DNA of 64,000 nt from Vicinamibacterales bacterium (GTDB lineage: Bacteria; Acidobacteriota; Vicinamibacteria; Vicinamibacterales; UBA2999): contig JAWKHS010000013.1 in NCBI GenBank assembly GCA_041394705.1, positions 124,001 through 188,000 of the forward strand, written 5' to 3'. The number at the start of each line of letters is the position of its first letter. Position 1 is the stretch's first letter. Below are positions 8,973-17,571 of the stretch, one piece after another. The notes beneath the pieces are model-generated. The model saw nothing but the letters and a program-made list of their open reading frames with translations. It did no database searches and was not told the DNA's origin. Made by a program: the position numbers and the translations under genes.

Positions 8973-9428
8973 ATGATCGCGACCTCGTGGGCACGGCGGC
9001 TCGTCGTGCCCACGGCCCTCCTTGCCCTGAGCGGCGCCTGCGGCCGCGCGCAGGCGCCGGCCACGGACACCCCGCGGGCTGCCGATCGCGGCGCCGTGGC
9101 CTGGCGCACGCTGGGCGAATGGTCCGGCCGTGGCAGCCGGCAGACCGAGTCGTTCGACGTCACGACCGGCGCGCTTCGCCTGCGCTGGGACGCCGCCAAC
9201 GCCGCCGCGGGCGCCGGACACCTCACCGTCACCCTGAACAGCTCCATTTCGGGCCGCGTGCTCCAGACCATCGTGGACCACGAGGGCAATGGGGGCGCGG
9301 CGGTGGAGCTGCAGGACGACCCGCGGACGTCGTACCTCGAAATCCAGTCCGACGGCCTCGACTGGCGGCTCACGCTGGAAGAAGCCGGCACGAGTCCGGC
9401 CCGGCCCGCCGCGGCGCCCGCGCGTTGA
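8973..9428 (+). CDS. Small exported protein of unknown function, possible lipoprotein
   Basis: A 151-residue product with an N-terminal signal segment (LVVPTALLALSGAC) that ends in a lipobox-like cysteine near residue 23. The mature part contains WRTLGEWSGRGSRQTESFD and a beta-rich remainder, and ends in an Ala/Pro/Arg tail. It lies 27 bp after the molybdenum-enzyme genes on the same strand and may be co-transcribed. I do not recognise a family. Confidence 0.6.
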   Translation: MIATSWARRLVVPTALLALSGACGRAQAPATDTPRAADRGAVAWRTLGEWSGRGSRQTESFDVTTGALRLRWDAANAAAGAGHLTVTLNSSISGRVLQTIVDHEGNGGAAVELQDDPRTSYLEIQSDGLDWRLTLEEAGTSPARPAAAPAR

Positions 9429-9479
9429 TCGACGGTGCCGGCCGGCCGGCGCCGCGTCTCCAGACGCGGCCCCTGACCG

Positions 9480-10919
9480 TCAGCGTCCGCCGAGGGCGCC
9501 GCGCAGCTTCTCGGCCAGCGTGCTGAGCGAGGGTGCGGCCGTCTGGTCCTGCCGCTGCGCGTACTCCTGCAGCTCCGCCTTCTCCTGCTGCTCGGCCACG
9601 GCCTTCTTGCTGAGCCTGATGCGCCGGCCGCCCTCGCCGACGTCGAGCACCACCACCTGGACGTCGCTGCCGACAGGGAACGCCTTCTTCAGGTCCGCGT
9701 CGCGGTCCAGTCCGGTCTCGGCGGCGTGCATGAGCCCCGTGCGGCCCGGGGCCAGGAACACGAACACGCCCACCTTGTCGTGCCGCTCCACCTTCCCGGT
9801 GACGAGCGCGCCCGGCACGATGGCCGCCTGCGCCTCGCGGGTGCCGGAGGCGCGGGCCGAGCCCTCCTCCACCATCGCGACGCCGATGCGCTTCTGCGCG
9901 ACGTCGACCGACAGGATCTCGAACGCCGCGGTCGTGCCGGCGGGCACGGCCTTCATCCAGCCCCTGAGCCCGCCGGTCGGCGGGAACGTGGACGCGTGGG
10001 CCAGCGCCTCGATGCCCGGCTCGAGCTCCACGAAGGCGCCGAAGTCGGCGAGCCGCGTCACGCGGCCCTCGCGCACCTGGCCCACCTCGTAGTTGGCGGC
10101 GACGTTCGTCCAGGGATCGTGCTGGAGTTGCTTCAGGCCCAGGCCGATCCGGCCCGACTCCTCGTCCACCCGCAGCACCTTCACCGTGATCTCGTCGCCG
10201 GGCTGGACGATCTCGGCCGGGCGCGTGGCGCGCGACCAGCTCATCTCCGACGCGTGCAGCAGGCCCTGGACGCCGCCGCCGAGGTCCACGAAGGCGCCGT
10301 AGTCCAGCACCGAGGCCACGCGTCCCGGGAGCACCGCGCCCGGCACCACCGACGCCCGGACGGCATCGGCCTGCGCGCGCTGTTCCTCCTCGAGGACCGC
10401 CCGCCGCGACACGACCAGGTCCTTGCCCCCGTCCTTCATCTCGATGATGCGAAAGGCGTAGACCTTACCTTCGTGCACGGCCGGATCCACGGTGCGGACG
10501 ATGTCGATCTGGGAGATGGGGCAGAAGGCGCGCTCGCGCCCGATCTTCACCTCGAAGCCGCCCTTGACCGACCGCTCGACGCGGCCTTCCACCGCAAGGC
10601 CCGCGGCGTGGGCGTCTTCCAGCTCGCGCTGCGTGGCGGCGCTCCGGACACCCCGCCGCGACAGGATCAGCCCGCCCGCGGTCGCGACCACCTTCGCCTG
10701 GATGCGGTCGCCGACGGCGACCTCGATGTCGCCCTCGTGGTCCTTCAGCTCGGCGATGTCGATCTCGGCCTCGCTCTTGGCGCCGATGTTCACGAGCGCC
10801 ACCTTCGGGCCGATCGACACGATCGTGCCGTCCACCACCTGGCCACGCTCGAACTGCTTCGCCGTCTTGATCGACGCCTCGAACAACGCGGCGAAATCTT
10901 CGTCTTCCTGGTCGCTCAC
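9480..10919 (-). CDS. S1-domain RNA-binding protein (ribosomal protein S1-like)
   Basis: A 479-residue cytoplasmic protein with five S1 (OB-fold) domains at about residues 25-94, 104-174, 193-265, 278-350 and 372-445. The most canonical are domains 3 and 4, with VLDYGAFVDLGGGVQGLLH and LADFGAFVELEPGIEAL. Domains 1 and 2 are more divergent, as in bacterial S1, where the first two domains dock on the ribosome. Canonical S1 of many bacteria has six domains, so this five-domain form may be a paralogue rather than the essential RpsA. The C-terminal tail is rich in Glu, Lys and Gln. It stands alone and is convergent with the preceding plus-strand operon. Confidence 0.85.
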   Translation of the reverse strand: MSDQEDEDFAALFEASIKTAKQFERGQVVDGTIVSIGPKVALVNIGAKSEAEIDIAELKDHEGDIEVAVGDRIQAKVVATAGGLILSRRGVRSAATQRELEDAHAAGLAVEGRVERSVKGGFEVKIGRERAFCPISQIDIVRTVDPAVHEGKVYAFRIIEMKDGGKDLVVSRRAVLEEEQRAQADAVRASVVPGAVLPGRVASVLDYGAFVDLGGGVQGLLHASEMSWSRATRPAEIVQPGDEITVKVLRVDEESGRIGLGLKQLQHDPWTNVAANYEVGQVREGRVTRLADFGAFVELEPGIEALAHASTFPPTGGLRGWMKAVPAGTTAAFEILSVDVAQKRIGVAMVEEGSARASGTREAQAAIVPGALVTGKVERHDKVGVFVFLAPGRTGLMHAAETGLDRDADLKKAFPVGSDVQVVVLDVGEGGRRIRLSKKAVAEQQEKAELQEYAQRQDQTAAPSLSTLAEKLRGALGGR

Positions 10920-10955
10920 CTGACTGCTCCCCCGGCCGGCGTCGCTCGGCCGCAG

Positions 10956-11495
10956 TCAGCCATTATGCCCCGCCGGGTGATTCCGGTCCTTCCGCGGGGA
11001 GTCTCCGGTGGCCCGCGCCAGGCGCCAGAGCAGAGCCACGCCAGCGACGCCGACGAGCGGCGAGGTGGCGAGCCCGGGAAAGTAGCCGCCCACGCGGAGC
11101 GACAGCGCCGGGTGCGCCAGGCCATTGACCGCGGAAGCAAGACCGAGAAACCAGAGGGGAAAGAGGAGGAGCGGCCCGCGCCTGCCGGACGTGACGGCCC
11201 GCGCACTGGCAGCCCACACACCGATCCAGGCGAGGTTGAAGCCCACGAACAGGGCCGGGGACCAGGAAGTCAGGCCGAGGAGCTCGGGAAGGCGGCGGTG
11301 GAATCCCGTCGCCAGTTCCTCACCGAAGTGGAGGGCCTGACACGCGAGCGCGAGAGCCGCACCAACGCCAACCGCGCGCCACGCCTCCGCTGGCGCCCAT
11401 CGCGGCCGCCGGGCCACGGCGAGCCAACCCGCCGCCAGGAGGGCCGCATCGAGACCCAGCGTGCCGAGCAGGACGCTCCGGATCTCGTCGGTCAT
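10956..11495 (-). CDS. HXXEE-domain integral membrane protein
   Basis: A 179-residue polytopic membrane protein with about five hydrophobic segments. The motif HFGEELATGF near residue 56 and the later NGLAHPALSLRVGGYFPGL are the signature of the HXXEE membrane family, whose function is unknown. The conserved His and Glu suggest metal binding or a membrane-embedded catalytic site, but this is only inference. Confidence 0.65.
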   Translation of the reverse strand: MTDEIRSVLLGTLGLDAALLAAGWLAVARRPRWAPAEAWRAVGVGAALALACQALHFGEELATGFHRRLPELLGLTSWSPALFVGFNLAWIGVWAASARAVTSGRRGPLLLFPLWFLGLASAVNGLAHPALSLRVGGYFPGLATSPLVGVAGVALLWRLARATGDSPRKDRNHPAGHNG

Positions 11496-11520
11496 GGCGA
11501 ACCGGCCACCCTCGTTCCCG

Positions 11521-11919
11521 TTACGCCGCTCCCACCCGGCGGCGCACGTCGGCGTACGCCGTCTGGATCAGGCGCGTCAGCGCCTCGACATCCACGGGGT
11601 GGCCCGGATGCACCTTCACGTGGCGCATGAACTTTCCCGATCCCTGCAGCAGCCTGGCCGGATCGTCGAGCGCCGCCCCCTGGAAGAACCCCACGTTGAC
11701 GTGGGCCGTGAACGCGTCGACGTAGCAGAAGGCCGCGCCGGCCACGCACACCGTGGGCTGGTCGTCGTGCAGCAGCTCGCGGACGTCGTCGCCGCAGCCG
11801 CGCATCACCTCGAACCAGCGCCGGGCGATCGCGGCGAGATCGGGCGGCTGCTCCGTGAACCACGCCCTGACGGCCGGATCCTTCGTCGTCGCGGTCTCGA
11901 ACCGCATCAGTCTGGTCAT
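11521..11919 (-). CDS. DUF1801-type protein
   Basis: A 132-residue cytoplasmic protein. The start at 11919 was chosen because GAGGG precedes it and the family begins close to the conserved part. The stretch AFCYVDAFTAHVNVGFFQGA, followed by LLQGSGKFMRHVKV, is characteristic of the DUF1801/YdhG-like fold, in which a small domain binds an unknown ligand. It lies 25 bp downstream of an unrelated region and upstream of the HXXEE gene on the same strand. Confidence 0.7.
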   Translation of the reverse strand: MTRLMRFETATTKDPAVRAWFTEQPPDLAAIARRWFEVMRGCGDDVRELLHDDQPTVCVAGAAFCYVDAFTAHVNVGFFQGAALDDPARLLQGSGKFMRHVKVHPGHPVDVEALTRLIQTAYADVRRRVGAA

Positions 11920-12121
11920 GACGGCCCTCGTCGGCAACGCCTCATGGCCGCGCCACGCCACGTGCGCCCCGCGAATTCTAGCCGGGAGCGGTCCTCGCGG
12001 TGCGCCGCCCCGATGCCCACGCGATGGCCCAGCGCGGCCGGCCAACCGGCACGCGGCGGCGGCCAGGGCCATCGTGACGATCGAGTGCGAGATGCGGCAT
12101 GCAGGCGAGGTAAATGTCGGA

Positions 12122-12682
12122 TCAGAGGTCAGGGCCAAAGTAGCCGAGGAGCAGGGCCCAGACGTAGAGGCCCACGCCGAAGACCGTGTGCGTGGCCAGG
12201 CTCTTCAGCCGCGCGTACCGCGGATTCGGCGTCCGGGCACTGGCGATGCCGAACCCCAGGGCCGGCTGTAGCACGAAGAGCGGGAACACGACCGTGCCGA
12301 GCCCGTAGAGAATCGCCGGCCACGGGGTGGGCCGTGCAAACCAGCCCGGCATCACGATCGCGAACACCACGCTCAGGCCGAGGCCGATGGAATAGTGGCC
12401 GGCCCAACCGGCGGCGCATTCGCCCGCCACGGGCGCCGCGGCCGAGATGTTCGCATGCGCGAGCGTGCCGCGGCCCAGGTGGCACAGCCACCGGCCGAGC
12501 AGGCAGTAGTTGAGGGACGGAATGCCGAAGACGCGCTTCAGCCACGCGTTCCAGAGGTCCATCGACAAGGTCGCGCCGGCGCCGACGAGGGCCGCGGCGA
12601 TCACGGTCCAAGGGTCGAGGCCGGCCGGCAGCGCGGTGGCGACGACGACGGGCCAGAGGCCACGTGCGTGCCCCGTCAGCAT
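12122..12682 (-). CDS. DUF2938 membrane protein
   Basis: A 186-residue membrane protein with about four hydrophobic segments. The N-terminal MDLWNAWLKRVFGIPSLNY and GRWLCHLGRG match the DUF2938 family. The ATG overlaps the stop of the preceding gene by one base (TGATG), and GGAG lies nine bases upstream, which supports the long start over a GTG 26 codons in. Translational coupling makes it part of a two-gene operon with the next entry. Function is unknown. Confidence 0.7.
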   Translation of the reverse strand: MLTGHARGLWPVVVATALPAGLDPWTVIAAALVGAGATLSMDLWNAWLKRVFGIPSLNYCLLGRWLCHLGRGTLAHANISAAAPVAGECAAGWAGHYSIGLGLSVVFAIVMPGWFARPTPWPAILYGLGTVVFPLFVLQPALGFGIASARTPNPRYARLKSLATHTVFGVGLYVWALLLGYFGPDL

Positions 12683-13275
12683 CAGGGTGCGACTCCGGAC
12701 GGTCGTTCCGTGCCGTCAGCCGCCCGCTGGCGCAGCACCTCGACGACGACGTACGGGCCGGGCTCCGCGCCTCCCCGCGACCAGTCGGCCGCCGCGGCGG
12801 CCGCCTGGTCGAGCGTGTCGAACAGGCACCACTGGTTGGCGCCGCGCTCGCCCGCCAGGTTGCAGCACGACAGCGGCGAGCACTCGAAGCTCGTCCCGGT
12901 GCTCCGGCTCACGGCATCGAAACCCAGCGACTCGAACGCCTCTGACGTGGCGGATGGTGCGACCGCCGGAAGCGCGTACGGCTCGATGCGGCCGTCGCGA
13001 AAGAGGAGCGGCACGAGTCGGTACGCGAACACGTCGAAGTGCTGGCGCTGGGCGGCCTCCACGACGTCTCGCGCACGCTCGGGCGTGTCGAACACCCAGA
13101 GGTCGTTGTGGGCCCAGCGATCGATCCAGCCGTCGGGCGCCTCGGCGATGCAGGCGCTGACCGAACAGATCTCGCGCACTTCTGGAGCGGCGAGCCACTC
13201 GACGCGTGCAGTGCGCCGCTTCGCAAAGTAGCCGATCAGCACCGGCGCGGGGAAGTTCGGTGTGTCGGTCGCCAT
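12682..13275 (-). CDS. Conserved hypothetical protein of about 197 residues
   Basis: A soluble protein with IGYFAKRRTARVEWL near the start and a Cys-rich stretch FECSPLSCCNLAGERGANQW around residues 130-149. The rest looks like a normal alpha/beta protein, and the stretch between the two is free of low complexity. It is translationally coupled to the DUF2938 membrane gene. I do not recognise the family; the cysteines could bind a metal. Confidence 0.6.
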   Translation of the reverse strand: MATDTPNFPAPVLIGYFAKRRTARVEWLAAPEVREICSVSACIAEAPDGWIDRWAHNDLWVFDTPERARDVVEAAQRQHFDVFAYRLVPLLFRDGRIEPYALPAVAPSATSEAFESLGFDAVSRSTGTSFECSPLSCCNLAGERGANQWCLFDTLDQAAAAAADWSRGGAEPGPYVVVEVLRQRAADGTERPSGVAP

Positions 13276-13462
13276 TGGCGTTCAGGGTCCCAGGTCGGCG
13301 ACCACGCCGCCCCAGAGCAGCCCAGCCGTCAGCGCGACGAAGAGACCGGACGGCATGCCTCACCAGGTGCGACGACCGACACGATGGCAGGCCGGCCGCT
13401 CGCACGACGGATGATGGCACACTCGTCCGGCGCCGGAAGGCTGGCCGGCACTCGCGGGAGCG

Positions 13463-13918
13463 TCACCGGTCGCAGCGGACGATCGGACCCGTTTCGGGCG
13501 TCGTCTCAACGACGGGACGAGGGCACGGAGACGGCGCGAGCCGCGGCGGCGCGCCGGATCCGCCCGATGGGTCGGAGTCGTAGCTGTACGACTGGATCCG
13601 TCCGTCCGCGCCGGTCAGGACACCACTCGCCACCCACGAATCGATGCCCTGGAGCTCCACGACGAACCAGGCCGGCGTGCGCGCCTGCGCGTGTGCCTCG
13701 ATGCAGCCCACCGCCTCTCGAAGCCCGTCGGCCGAGGCCGCGGGCTGACCGAAGTGTTCGATCCGGAAATGGCCGCAGGACGCCGGCGCCGGCCCCGTCA
13801 GCCCCTCGATGAGTCGCTGAAGGCGCGCCACCGGCGCCTCCCGGGGCGGCGGCGGGAGCGGCCCCACCGCCTGCATCGCGGTCACGACGACGGCCAGCGT
13901 CCGGACTGTGGCGAACAT
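13463..13918 (-). CDS. Exported hypothetical protein
   Basis: A 151-residue product with a possible signal segment (TVRTLAVVVTAMQAVG) and a mature part holding an HFRIEHFGQPAAS motif and WFVVELQGIDSWVASG. It is not part of an obvious operon. The family is not recognised and there is no clear ribosome binding site, so the start is tentative. Confidence 0.5.
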   Translation of the reverse strand: MFATVRTLAVVVTAMQAVGPLPPPPREAPVARLQRLIEGLTGPAPASCGHFRIEHFGQPAASADGLREAVGCIEAHAQARTPAWFVVELQGIDSWVASGVLTGADGRIQSYSYDSDPSGGSGAPPRLAPSPCPRPVVETTPETGPIVRCDR

Positions 13919-13966
13919 GGAGTGCCTGGATCGCGCGAGGTCGAGCGGTTCATCGCCAGGATGCGC

Positions 13967-14320
13967 TCACGCCTTCCGCAGGATCTTGTCCATCGCGCGA
14001 CCCTTGGCCAGTTCGTCGACCATCTTGTCCAGATAGCGAATCTCCCGCATCGTCGGCTCTTCGATTTCTTCGATCCGCACGCCGCAGATCACGCCCTTGA
14101 TCGCCGCGCGGGCGGGGTTCATGCGCGGCGCCTCGGCGAAGAACGTCTCGAAGTCCGTCCTGTTGGCGAGCCGCTCCTCCAGCTCGGCCTGCGAATAGCC
14201 GGTGAGCCAGCGAACGACCTCGTCGACCTCGCCTTTCGTGCGCCCTTTCTTCTCCGCCTTCGCGAGGTAGTGCGGATACACGCTTGCGACACTCGTCGTG
14301 AAGATTCGATGCTTCGCCAT
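13967..14320 (-). CDS. DUF2200 family protein
   Basis: A 117-residue basic cytoplasmic protein that matches DUF2200 nearly end to end: HRIFTTSVASVYPHYLAKAE at the N-terminus, then TKGEVDEVVRWLTGY, CGVRIEEIEEP and a final EIRYLDKMVDELAKGR. The start at 14320 has AGGGAG upstream. The family is widespread, small, often single-copy, and of unknown function. Confidence 0.8.
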   Translation of the reverse strand: MAKHRIFTTSVASVYPHYLAKAEKKGRTKGEVDEVVRWLTGYSQAELEERLANRTDFETFFAEAPRMNPARAAIKGVICGVRIEEIEEPTMREIRYLDKMVDELAKGRAMDKILRKA

Positions 14321-14415
14321 GGCTCCCTGCGCTGGGCACATGATAGCCCGCCTCGACGATCGGCCGGCGGCCGGGCCGGCCGCGACGGGCGCTCATCACG
14401 CCGGTGGCGCGTCGT

Positions 14416-14844
14416 TCACGTGCCCAGCCATACGTAGGCGCTGAGCGCGAAGAAGAGGAGACCTGGCGCGCAGAGGAAGGCGGGAAGGAAGTACAGCGTC
14501 CAGGGCGCGTCGATCCGGACGACATCTGGCGCGCGCGGATCGTAGAGCACCCGGATGGTCTGGTCGTCCCCGACGAGCCTGTCGGCCATCGCGCCGCCGA
14601 ACGCCACGGCCAGCGCGATTCGACGCGTGCGGCCACCGGCGCCTGGCAGTTCCACGACGTAGCGGGTGACGCCGGCGGACTGGCTGCTGGCGTCGTGGTT
14701 GTCGACCGTCGCGTCGACGGCGCCGACGACCTTGGCTCGAACCCTGATCGCCCGACGCACGAACAGGAACGTCTGGACGGCACGAAGGCAGCCGCCCACG
14801 AAGAGGACGGACGACGCCGTGACAACAACCTGGAAGCCTGTCAT
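14416..14844 (-). CDS. DUF3592 membrane protein
   Basis: A 142-residue protein with a transmembrane segment at each end (about residues 5-27 and 115-138) enclosing a beta-rich loop. The signature RVLYDPRAPDVVRID is that of the DUF3592 family, in which this loop lies outside the membrane. The start at 14844 gives MTGFQVVVTASSV. Function is unknown. Confidence 0.7.
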   Translation of the reverse strand: MTGFQVVVTASSVLFVGGCLRAVQTFLFVRRAIRVRAKVVGAVDATVDNHDASSQSAGVTRYVVELPGAGGRTRRIALAVAFGGAMADRLVGDDQTIRVLYDPRAPDVVRIDAPWTLYFLPAFLCAPGLLFFALSAYVWLGT

Positions 14845-15116
14845 GTCGCGGGTGCAACGCTCATACGCGCAGTGTGGTCTTGCGGTGTCCCTGCGCCGAT
14901 GGCGGCACGCGCCGGCACCATCGGCGGTGGACCGGCCGCGCGACTGCGCCGGCGTCGGGCGTAGGGTATCACCGCTATGGCAAGACGTCGTCGACGATGC
15001 GCCACTGACCGTCGGCTCACGCACGACCGCGACGGTCTCGACGGCCCGCCAGCATTGGTCTTCCCGGTCCGATGGCCGATCGCCGCCAGTGTGGCCTCGC
15101 GACCGCACGCCGAGGT

Positions 15117-15485
15117 CTATCGCACGCTGCCACTCTTCCGCTCGTGGCGTTCGCCGGACTCCGTGGACCCACCAGCCCTTTGCGCGAGTCGTTCGACCGA
15201 CGCCTTCGAGAGCGCGATGTAGCGTTCGGGGTCTTCCACCGCGTACCACGTGAACCCATGCTGCCTGCTGAACCACAGATGGCCGGCCAATCCGAGGCCC
15301 TGGTGCGCCCAGGCGACAGGTACGCTCCAGGGGCCGATCGCGACGGCCAACGCGGCATAGACGCAGGGGTGCAGGAGCAGCTTCGCTACCCGTTACCACC
15401 GGGGCCAGATGAGGCGCCACGTGATGGCACTCGACACCAGCGCCGGCGTCGACGCGAGCAGGGCGTATTGAAGGGTGTCGGGCAT
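15117..15485 (-). pseudogene. Small membrane-protein gene interrupted by an in-frame stop codon
   Basis: From the ATG at 15485 the frame reads MPDTLQYALLASTPALVSSA and so on to residue 30. A TAA at 15393-15395 then interrupts it, and the same frame continues without a break as LLLHPCVYAALAVAIGPW, FTWYAVEDPERYIALSKA and on to a stop at 15117. Both halves look like one protein of about 122 residues with two hydrophobic segments. The simplest reading is a nonsense mutation in a dispensable gene. A short product starting at a TTG near 15350 is the alternative. No family is recognised. Confidence 0.55.
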
Positions 15486-15602
15486 CTGCGCTCCTCGCCA
15501 CGGGCGGCGCGATTTGGGCCTGGCCCGCCACCTTCCGCCTCGGCGCCCGCCGCCAACCGTTCCTCAGTCACGGGCTCAGCGGGCCGCCATCGCGCTCGAG
15601 GA

Positions 15603-15968
15603 TCATCCCGTCCCGTCCACTTCGCCGAACGGACACTTCAGGCGTTTCGCCCGCCATTCTCTGAGGACCATCTGCGAGGAGAAGCCGTGACGGTCCCGCA
15701 TCTCTGCGTCGGCCTCCAGCACGGCCACGCCCCGGTTGTCGCCGCGCGAGATCAGAACTGCCGCCACCCACGTCCGCACAAAGCGTGACTCATCGTTGAG
15801 CAGTGACTCGAAGGCCTGCAGACCCGCTTGGCCTTGCGCGTGCAGCGCCCGCCACGCTGCCGCCATCGCAGCGTGAAGAGCATGGTCGCGAGCACGAGGT
15901 CCCGCGAACGCACCCTTTTCAATCGCAGCGTGTCGAAAAGCCGCGATCGCGTCGTCGACCGTCGTCAT
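15603..15968 (-). CDS. DUF2019 (HEAT-like) protein
   Basis: A 121-residue helical protein. Its MTTVDDAIAAFRHAAIEKG start and the core FVRTWVAAVLISRGDNRGVAVLEA resemble DUF2019, a HEAT-like helical repeat often found beside toxin or contact-dependent systems. The gene lies immediately beyond the last, decayed attC of the integron array and reads in the cassette direction. It could therefore be an old cassette whose own attC has been lost. Confidence 0.65.
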   Translation of the reverse strand: MTTVDDAIAAFRHAAIEKGAFAGPRARDHALHAAMAAAWRALHAQGQAGLQAFESLLNDESRFVRTWVAAVLISRGDNRGVAVLEADAEMRDRHGFSSQMVLREWRAKRLKCPFGEVDGTG

Positions 15969-15977
15969 CTCGGGCGA

Positions 15978-16058
15978 GTATGACGCCGCATTTCAGCGGC
16001 GGCGTGACCACGCGCCTGCGTCGCCGTGTCACGGTCCCGCTGGAACTGCTTGTCAGAC
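15978..16058 (-). repeat. attC 29 (distal, decayed)
   Basis: Core sites GTATGAC (left) and GTCAGAC (right) are degenerate. The inner arms GCATTTCAGCGGCGGCG and the matching right arm are still recognisable. This is the last visible site and marks the distal end of the array. Confidence 0.5.
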
Positions 16059-16261
16059 GGCAGCGCGAACAATCTGCAGAACCTTCGGACTCTGTGCATC
16101 CACGAACATGAAGCAGCGGCCGAACAGCGCCTTCGACTCGTGTAGTGGGCCACGCGTTCCGTGACCCTCTCCACGGGCTGACGAATCGAAGGCCGCCACT
16201 TCGGCACCGGGGGACACTGGCCCGGAAGCGTCGGGGACTTCTTCTTGAAGAGTCCGGCCAT
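16053..16261 (-). pseudogene. Cassette 29: small gene with a frameshift
   Basis: The frame opens MAGLFKKKSPTLPGQCPP and runs as a plausible protein to about residue 40 (near 16140). There the protein-like sequence jumps to another frame, which reads ESKALFGRCFMFVDAQSPKV and ends at a TGA in the attC 29 core site, as cassette genes here do. The span of 209 bp is not a multiple of three, consistent with one lost base. If repaired it would encode about 69 residues of unknown function. Confidence 0.5.
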
Positions 16262-16274
16262 GGTATCTACTGCC

Positions 16275-16363
16275 GTCCTACGAGGCCGCTTCAGCCGCGG
16301 CGCGCGTATGCTCGGATGATGCCACGAGAGGTGACTACCGCCGGCTGCATGCGCTGGTCAGGC
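16275..16363 (-). repeat. attC 28
   Basis: An 89-bp site of the class with an ATGATGCCAC loop. The core sites are degenerate (GTCCTAC and GTCAGGC), while the inner arms CTTCAGCCGCGGCG and CCGCCGGCTGCAT are intact. Confidence 0.7.
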
Positions 16364-16858
16364 CGCCCCTCGGTGCCACTCTAGCAGCCAGACCTCGTGA
16401 TCTGTGGTCGTTCCCGTCAGGGGCGGCGGCTGCTCCACACCGATGAACCCTCGAACGGCCGACAGTTGTGTCGCCAGGTCTTCGAGCAACGCTTGTGCGG
16501 TCTTGAACACTTCGGGGGCGTCGTCCGGATCATCGAGAGACACCCCGCAGACGACGGCGTCGTCAGTCGTGAACGCGAGGATGGCTTGGTGATGGCCGCG
16601 GTCCTTCGGCCGCAGGTACACGACGAACGCGCTGGAGGGGTCTGCCAAGCCACGCTCGATTACGGCAGTCAGCGTTCCCTCAGGCTCCCACGCCCACCGC
16701 GCCGGCTCGCTCCCCTCGAGCGACTCGACCGGAGCAACCAGTAGCTGCTCGGAACCGCGGTCTTCGCTCAACTCGCGGTCGACGTAACGGTCGAGGAACC
16801 TCTCGATGACCGCTCTCGTGCGTTCCGATACGACGTAGGTGTCCAGACAAGGCGGCAT
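16358..16858 (-). CDS. Cassette 28: hypothetical protein, 166 residues
   Basis: A soluble alpha/beta protein that ends inside the right core of attC 28. The start at 16858 was preferred to one 24 bp upstream, because the latter would lie inside attC 27. Its middle reads AFVVYLRPKDRGHHQAILAF, followed by an acidic VSLDDPDDAPEVFK. I do not recognise a family and see no signal peptide or membrane segment. Confidence 0.65.
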   Translation of the reverse strand: MPPCLDTYVVSERTRAVIERFLDRYVDRELSEDRGSEQLLVAPVESLEGSEPARWAWEPEGTLTAVIERGLADPSSAFVVYLRPKDRGHHQAILAFTTDDAVVCGVSLDDPDDAPEVFKTAQALLEDLATQLSAVRGFIGVEQPPPLTGTTTDHEVWLLEWHRGAA

Positions 16859-16867
16859 GCTCAGTCG

Positions 16868-16937
16868 GCCTGGCGACGGCAATCAGCCGCGCGCCGACAA
16901 GCGGCACGCGGCGCGTCGGCCGCATTGGAGGTTAGGT
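16868..16937 (-). repeat. attC 27
   Basis: A short (70-bp) site. The left core GCCTGGC is degenerate and the right core GTTAGGT is good. The arms AATCAGCCGCGCGCCG and CGCGTCGGCCGCATT pair well. Confidence 0.75.
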
Positions 16938-16944
16938 GGCCATG

Positions 16945-17451
16945 TCACGGTCGTGCTTCTAGATTGCGAACGATTCGACTCCGTACGCCGACCGAGACCA
17001 CGGTGAACTCCCAGCAGCCAGGCACAGGATAGAACACCAGAGACGGGATGAACGCGTGGGCCTGAAGCACGTCGGCACTGGCGCCCCCGGGCTTGACCGA
17101 GTCGCGCTTCGGATCGGCAACGGTGAGGCGGTCCGTGGGTGGCTCTGACCCGCGCTGGAATGTTGCGACTTCTGAGCCGCCGCGCCTGCGCCCGCTGATC
17201 TCGATACCCGCCGTCGGTTGCGCCAGCACCCAGAGTGTCTTGATTGGACTGGCCGAGCCGGTCCACCGACTCGAGCCGTCGACGAGCCACGCCGGATGGC
17301 TTCCGACCATCGGCCCTACGACCGACAGCACATTGACCGGCTGGGCCGCGTCGCAGGCAGTTGTGCCGCCCTGGGGCGCCGCGCCGACAACACTCGCAGT
17401 GCCAGCGATCAGCAGCGCCAGGAAGCCGGCCGGTACGCGTCCCGTCGTCAT
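16945..17451 (-). CDS. Cassette 27: exported hypothetical protein
   Basis: A 168-residue product with a signal peptide (VPAGFLALLIAGTASVVGAAP). The start at 17451 places it correctly, and longer in-frame starts would run into attC 26. The mature part contains VGSHPAWLVDGSSRWTG and a C-terminal FYPVPGCWEFTVVSVGVRSR. The gene fills its cassette. No family is recognised; the CWEF stretch near the C-terminus resembles small secreted beta-sandwich proteins but this is weak. Confidence 0.65.
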   Translation of the reverse strand: MTTGRVPAGFLALLIAGTASVVGAAPQGGTTACDAAQPVNVLSVVGPMVGSHPAWLVDGSSRWTGSASPIKTLWVLAQPTAGIEISGRRRGGSEVATFQRGSEPPTDRLTVADPKRDSVKPGGASADVLQAHAFIPSLVFYPVPGCWEFTVVSVGVRSRIVRNLEARP

Positions 17452-17481
17452 CGTTCTTGTCCGGGTCCTCGAGTCGGGTTC

Positions 17482-17571
17482 ACCCAACGACCGCGCATGA
17501 ACCGCGGCGCCTCGATGCCCGGATGATGCCACAACTGTCCCAGCGCCGCCGGCTTCGTGCGCTTGTTAGCC
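17482..17571 (-). repeat. attC 26
   Basis: A 90-bp site with cores ACCCAAC and GTTAGCC and the GATGATGCCAC loop. The left arm (GCATGAACCGCGGCG) is slightly diverged. Confidence 0.8.
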
